In this document: piece after piece, positions 6,124 to 7,619 of the stretch
Layout of the letters: each line of letters opens with the position of its first letter
Position numbering within the stretch: position 1 is the stretch's first letter
Assembly (NCBI GenBank): GCA_013336035.1
Contig: JAAXUL010000356.1
Coordinates: 1 to 7,619, forward strand
Direction: 5' to 3'
DNA: 7,619 bases
Origin: Chloroflexales bacterium
GTDB taxonomy: Bacteria; Chloroflexota; Chloroflexia; Chloroflexales; Chloroflexaceae
Notes under the pieces: model-generated
Database searches by the model: none
What the model was told of the DNA's origin: nothing
What the model saw: only the letters and a program-made list of their open reading frames with translations
Program-made: the position numbers and the translations under genes

Positions 6124-7113
6124 ATGCCGATCATCACCTACCGCCAGGCTCTCAACGACACCCTCGGCGAGGAGCTGGCCCGCGACCCCAATGTGCTGCT
6201 GATGGGCGAAGAGATCGGGATCTTCCAGGGCTCCTACCGGATCACCGAGGGGCTGCTGCAAGAGTTCGGCCCCAAGCGGGTGGTCGACACCCCGATCGCC
6301 GAGGAGGGCTTCGTCGGCCTCGCCGTCGGCGCCGCGATGCTCGGCCTGCGCCCCGTGGTCGAGATCATGACCATCAACTTCATCCTGGTCGCTATCGACC
6401 AGGTGGTCAACCACGCCTCGAAGATCCACTATATGTTCGGCGGCCAGGTGCGCGTGCCCCTGGTCATCCGCGCCCCCTCGGGCGGCACCGGCCAGCTCGG
6501 CGCCACCCACTCGCAGAGCTTCGAGAACTGGTTCGCCTACTGCCCCGGCCTGAAGGTGGTCGCCCCCGCTACGCCCTACGACGCCAAGGGCCTGCTGCGC
6601 TCGGCCATCCGCGACGACGACCCCGTGATGTTCATCGAGAGCCTCGCGCTCTACGATACCAAGGGCGATGTGCCCGAGGACAGCGACTACACCGTGCCGA
6701 TCGGCGTCGCCGAGGTCAAGAAGAAGGGCACCGACGTCACTGTCGTCTCCTACTCGCGCATGACCGCCGTGGCGATGCAGGTCGCCCAGCGCATGGAGAA
6801 CGAGGGCATCAGCGTCGAGGTGGTCGACCTGCGCTCGCTGCGCCCTCTCGACCGCCCGACGATCATCGAGTCGATTAAGAAGACCAACCGCGCCGTCGTC
6901 ATCGCCGAGGACTGGTACTCGTATGGGGTCACCGCCGAGATCGCCGCCACCATCCAGGAGGAGGCATTCGACTACCTCGACGCCCCCGTGCAGCGCGTGG
7001 CCGGCCTCGAGGTGCCCCTGCCCTACGCCAAAGACCTGTCCGCGGCCTCGAAGCCCAACGCCAATAGCCTGATCTACACGATCCGCAAGGTGATCGAGGG
7101 GAAGAGGAAGTAG
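6124..7113 (+). CDS. pdhB: Pyruvate dehydrogenase E1 component, beta subunit
   Basis: The 329-residue partner of E1 alpha supplies half of each ThDP site and the surface that docks on E2. Landmarks include the TYRQALNDTLGEE start, LMGEEIG (26-32), DTPIAEEGFVG with E60 as the conserved Glu that activates the thiamine ring, the segment NFILVAIDQVVNHASK (85-100), and THSQSFE with H129 as the conserved active-site His. They also include VVDLRSLRPLD (233-243) and the C-terminal transketolase-like domain with AEDWYSYGVTAEIAA (261-275). All catalytic positions look intact. The ATG at 6124 follows the TGA of pdhA by a single base and has GGGGAGG (6111-6117) 6 nt upstream, inside the pdhA coding end, so translation is probably coupled. 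A 418-codon extension of this frame into pdhA is open only because of the GC-rich overlap and is not a real start. Confidence 0.95.
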   Translation: MPIITYRQALNDTLGEELARDPNVLLMGEEIGIFQGSYRITEGLLQEFGPKRVVDTPIAEEGFVGLAVGAAMLGLRPVVEIMTINFILVAIDQVVNHASKIHYMFGGQVRVPLVIRAPSGGTGQLGATHSQSFENWFAYCPGLKVVAPATPYDAKGLLRSAIRDDDPVMFIESLALYDTKGDVPEDSDYTVPIGVAEVKKKGTDVTVVSYSRMTAVAMQVAQRMENEGISVEVVDLRSLRPLDRPTIIESIKKTNRAVVIAEDWYSYGVTAEIAATIQEEAFDYLDAPVQRVAGLEVPLPYAKDLSAASKPNANSLIYTIRKVIEGKRK

Positions 7114-7121
7114 GCTTTAGC

Positions 7122-7127
7122 GAGGAG
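7122..7127 (+). promoter_or_regulatory. Ribosome binding site of the pdhC fragment
   Basis: GAGGAG (7122-7127) lies 7 nt before the ATG at 7135, within the 21-nt gap after pdhB. It supports the start of the lipoyl-domain gene as a normal third member of the pdh operon. Confidence 0.7.
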
Positions 7128-7134
7128 CTCCCCT

Positions 7135-7590
7135 ATGGGTGAAATCACTATGCCCCGCCTGTCCGACACGATGTCGGAGGGCGCGGTCGGCCGCTGGCTC
7201 AAGAAGCCCGGCGACCAGATCAAGACGGGCGAGATTATCGCCGAGATCGAGACCGATAAGGCGACCATGGAGCTGGAGTCTTTCGAGAGCGGCACGCTCC
7301 AGAAGATCGTTATCCCCGAGGGCCAGACCGTGCCCATCGGCGAGGTGATCGCCTTCATCGGCGACGGCCCCGTCGACGCGGCGGCCCCGGCGCCCGCCGC
7401 GCCGCCTCAGGAGGGCACATCGCAGCCCCCCGCCGACGCCCGCGTCGAGCAGGCCAAGGGCGACGCCCAGCCCCCCGCGCTCGACTGGCCGCCGGTGTTC
7501 GCCTACGATCGGCCCACCAGGTTCGGCCTGGAAGTACGCCAGGATCGCGAAGCTGTCAATGACGTAAACGGTGGCGTCTTCAGCCATTGA
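7135..7590 (+). CDS. pdhC: Truncated dihydrolipoamide acetyltransferase (E2): lipoyl domain only
   Basis: Residues 1-77 form a complete lipoyl domain of the pyruvate dehydrogenase E2 type: MPRLSDTMSEG near the start, GDQIKTGEIIAEIETDKATME with K42 as the lipoylated lysine, and a closing GEVIAFIGDG. A typical Ala/Pro-rich flexible linker follows (about 78-116). In place of the expected peripheral-subunit-binding domain and the catalytic CoA-acyltransferase domain (full E2 is usually 400 residues or more), the frame runs into about 35 unrelated residues and stops at 7588-7590 after 151 residues. Those last residues are the antisense of a PIN-domain gene start (see the 7501-7587 entry), so the 3' part of pdhC has been replaced. 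As it stands the product could be lipoylated but could not assemble a core or transfer acetyl groups to CoA. Either the gene is broken in this organism or the junction is an assembly artefact. Confidence 0.85.
   Translation: MGEITMPRLSDTMSEGAVGRWLKKPGDQIKTGEIIAEIETDKATMELESFESGTLQKIVIPEGQTVPIGEVIAFIGDGPVDAAAPAPAAPPQEGTSQPPADARVEQAKGDAQPPALDWPPVFAYDRPTRFGLEVRQDREAVNDVNGGVFSH
7501..7587 (-). pseudogene. 5' fragment of a PIN-domain (VapC-type) toxin gene
   Basis: On the minus strand from the ATG at 7585-7587 the reading begins MAEDATVYVIDSFAILAYF and continues QAEPGG. The YVIDSFAILAYF segment is the typical first beta-strand and helix of PIN-domain ribonucleases, with D11 as the first metal-binding acid, and an EPG motif follows as in many VapC proteins. 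After about residue 25-29 the frame enters the antisense of the pdhC linker and all PIN character is lost; the later conserved acids are missing. The remaining 156-codon frame is therefore not a working toxin. Usual VapC length is about 130-145 residues. Codon use here is less C/G-biased than in the pdh genes, in keeping with a different origin. The 3' boundary of the PIN homology is approximate. I am fairly confident of the PIN call, but it rests on a short stretch. Confidence 0.6.
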
Positions 7591-7618
7591 GGCGGGCTAC
7601 TTTCTTGTCTTCATGGGC
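7580..7618 (-). CDS. Possible 3' end of an antitoxin gene overlapping the PIN-domain start
   Basis: On the minus strand one frame entering from the window edge reads AHEDKKVARLNG and then TGA (7580-7582). It overlaps the toxin ATG at 7585-7587 by 8 nt. Short overlaps of this kind, with the antitoxin gene first, are typical of vapBC modules. Only 12 codons are inside the window, so the antitoxin family cannot be named, and the frame could be chance. The other two frames stop within the same stretch. Confidence 0.3.
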   Translation of the reverse strand, partial: AHEDKKVARLNG

Positions 7619-7619
7619 G

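Noticed and set aside
5343..6137. A 264-codon frame antisense to pdhA
   Set aside because: Shadow of pdhA, with the same compositional signature as the other antisense frames.
1..7619. tRNA, rRNA, CRISPR array, insertion sequence or long repeat
   Set aside because: No such pattern was seen by eye on either strand; in particular no inverted-repeat ends or transposase were found at the pdhC/vapC junction.

Overview
The window comes from a GC-rich bacterial chromosome. Third codon positions are strongly C/G, GTG is used as a start, and most translation starts have clear Shine-Dalgarno sequences. The gene mix suggests a member of the Chloroflexota (Roseiflexus/Chloroflexus/Kouleothrix-like): a single-pass VanW/YoaR-type wall protein, a small helical protein resembling DUF6483, and a CBS-pdhA-pdhB-pdhC cluster. 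This placement is an inference from protein character; no marker gene is present.

Layout. (1) 43-1587, minus: a complete NAD(P)-dependent aldehyde dehydrogenase with its catalytic residues intact. (2) 1588-1775: a divergent intergenic region with a promoter for each flanking gene. (3) 1776-2477, plus: a 233-residue helical protein of unknown function. Its promoter sits so close to the ATG that the mRNA may be leaderless. (4) 2559-4415, plus: a 618-residue membrane-anchored VanW-family protein. Its promoter -35 box overlaps the stop codon of the gene before it. (5) 4416-4574: a leader region with an extended -10 promoter, two small hairpins, an unused Shine-Dalgarno sequence and a second -10-like box. 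(6) 4575-7113, plus: a tightly packed operon encoding a CBS-pair/rubredoxin-like protein, pyruvate dehydrogenase E1 alpha and E1 beta. (7) 7135 onward: the start of the E2 gene (pdhC), with an intact lipoyl domain followed by an abrupt break.

How the genes work together. E1 alpha and E1 beta form the thiamine-diphosphate decarboxylase of the pyruvate dehydrogenase complex and pass the acetyl group to the lipoyl lysine of E2. The CBS/zinc-ribbon protein is the first gene of the same unit and is probably translationally coupled to E1 alpha. This makes it a candidate adenylate- or metal/redox-responsive partner or regulator of the complex.

The main anomaly is at the right end. The E2 reading frame loses all resemblance to E2 after about residue 115 and stops at 7590, without a peripheral-subunit-binding or catalytic domain. 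Read on the minus strand, the same DNA encodes the N-terminus of a PIN-domain (VapC-type) toxin, preceded by what looks like the overlapping 3' end of an antitoxin gene. Two genes, both missing their 3' parts, therefore meet tail to tail near 7480-7512. This is either a real rearrangement that destroyed pdhC and vapC, or a chimeric assembly/amplification junction near a contig end.
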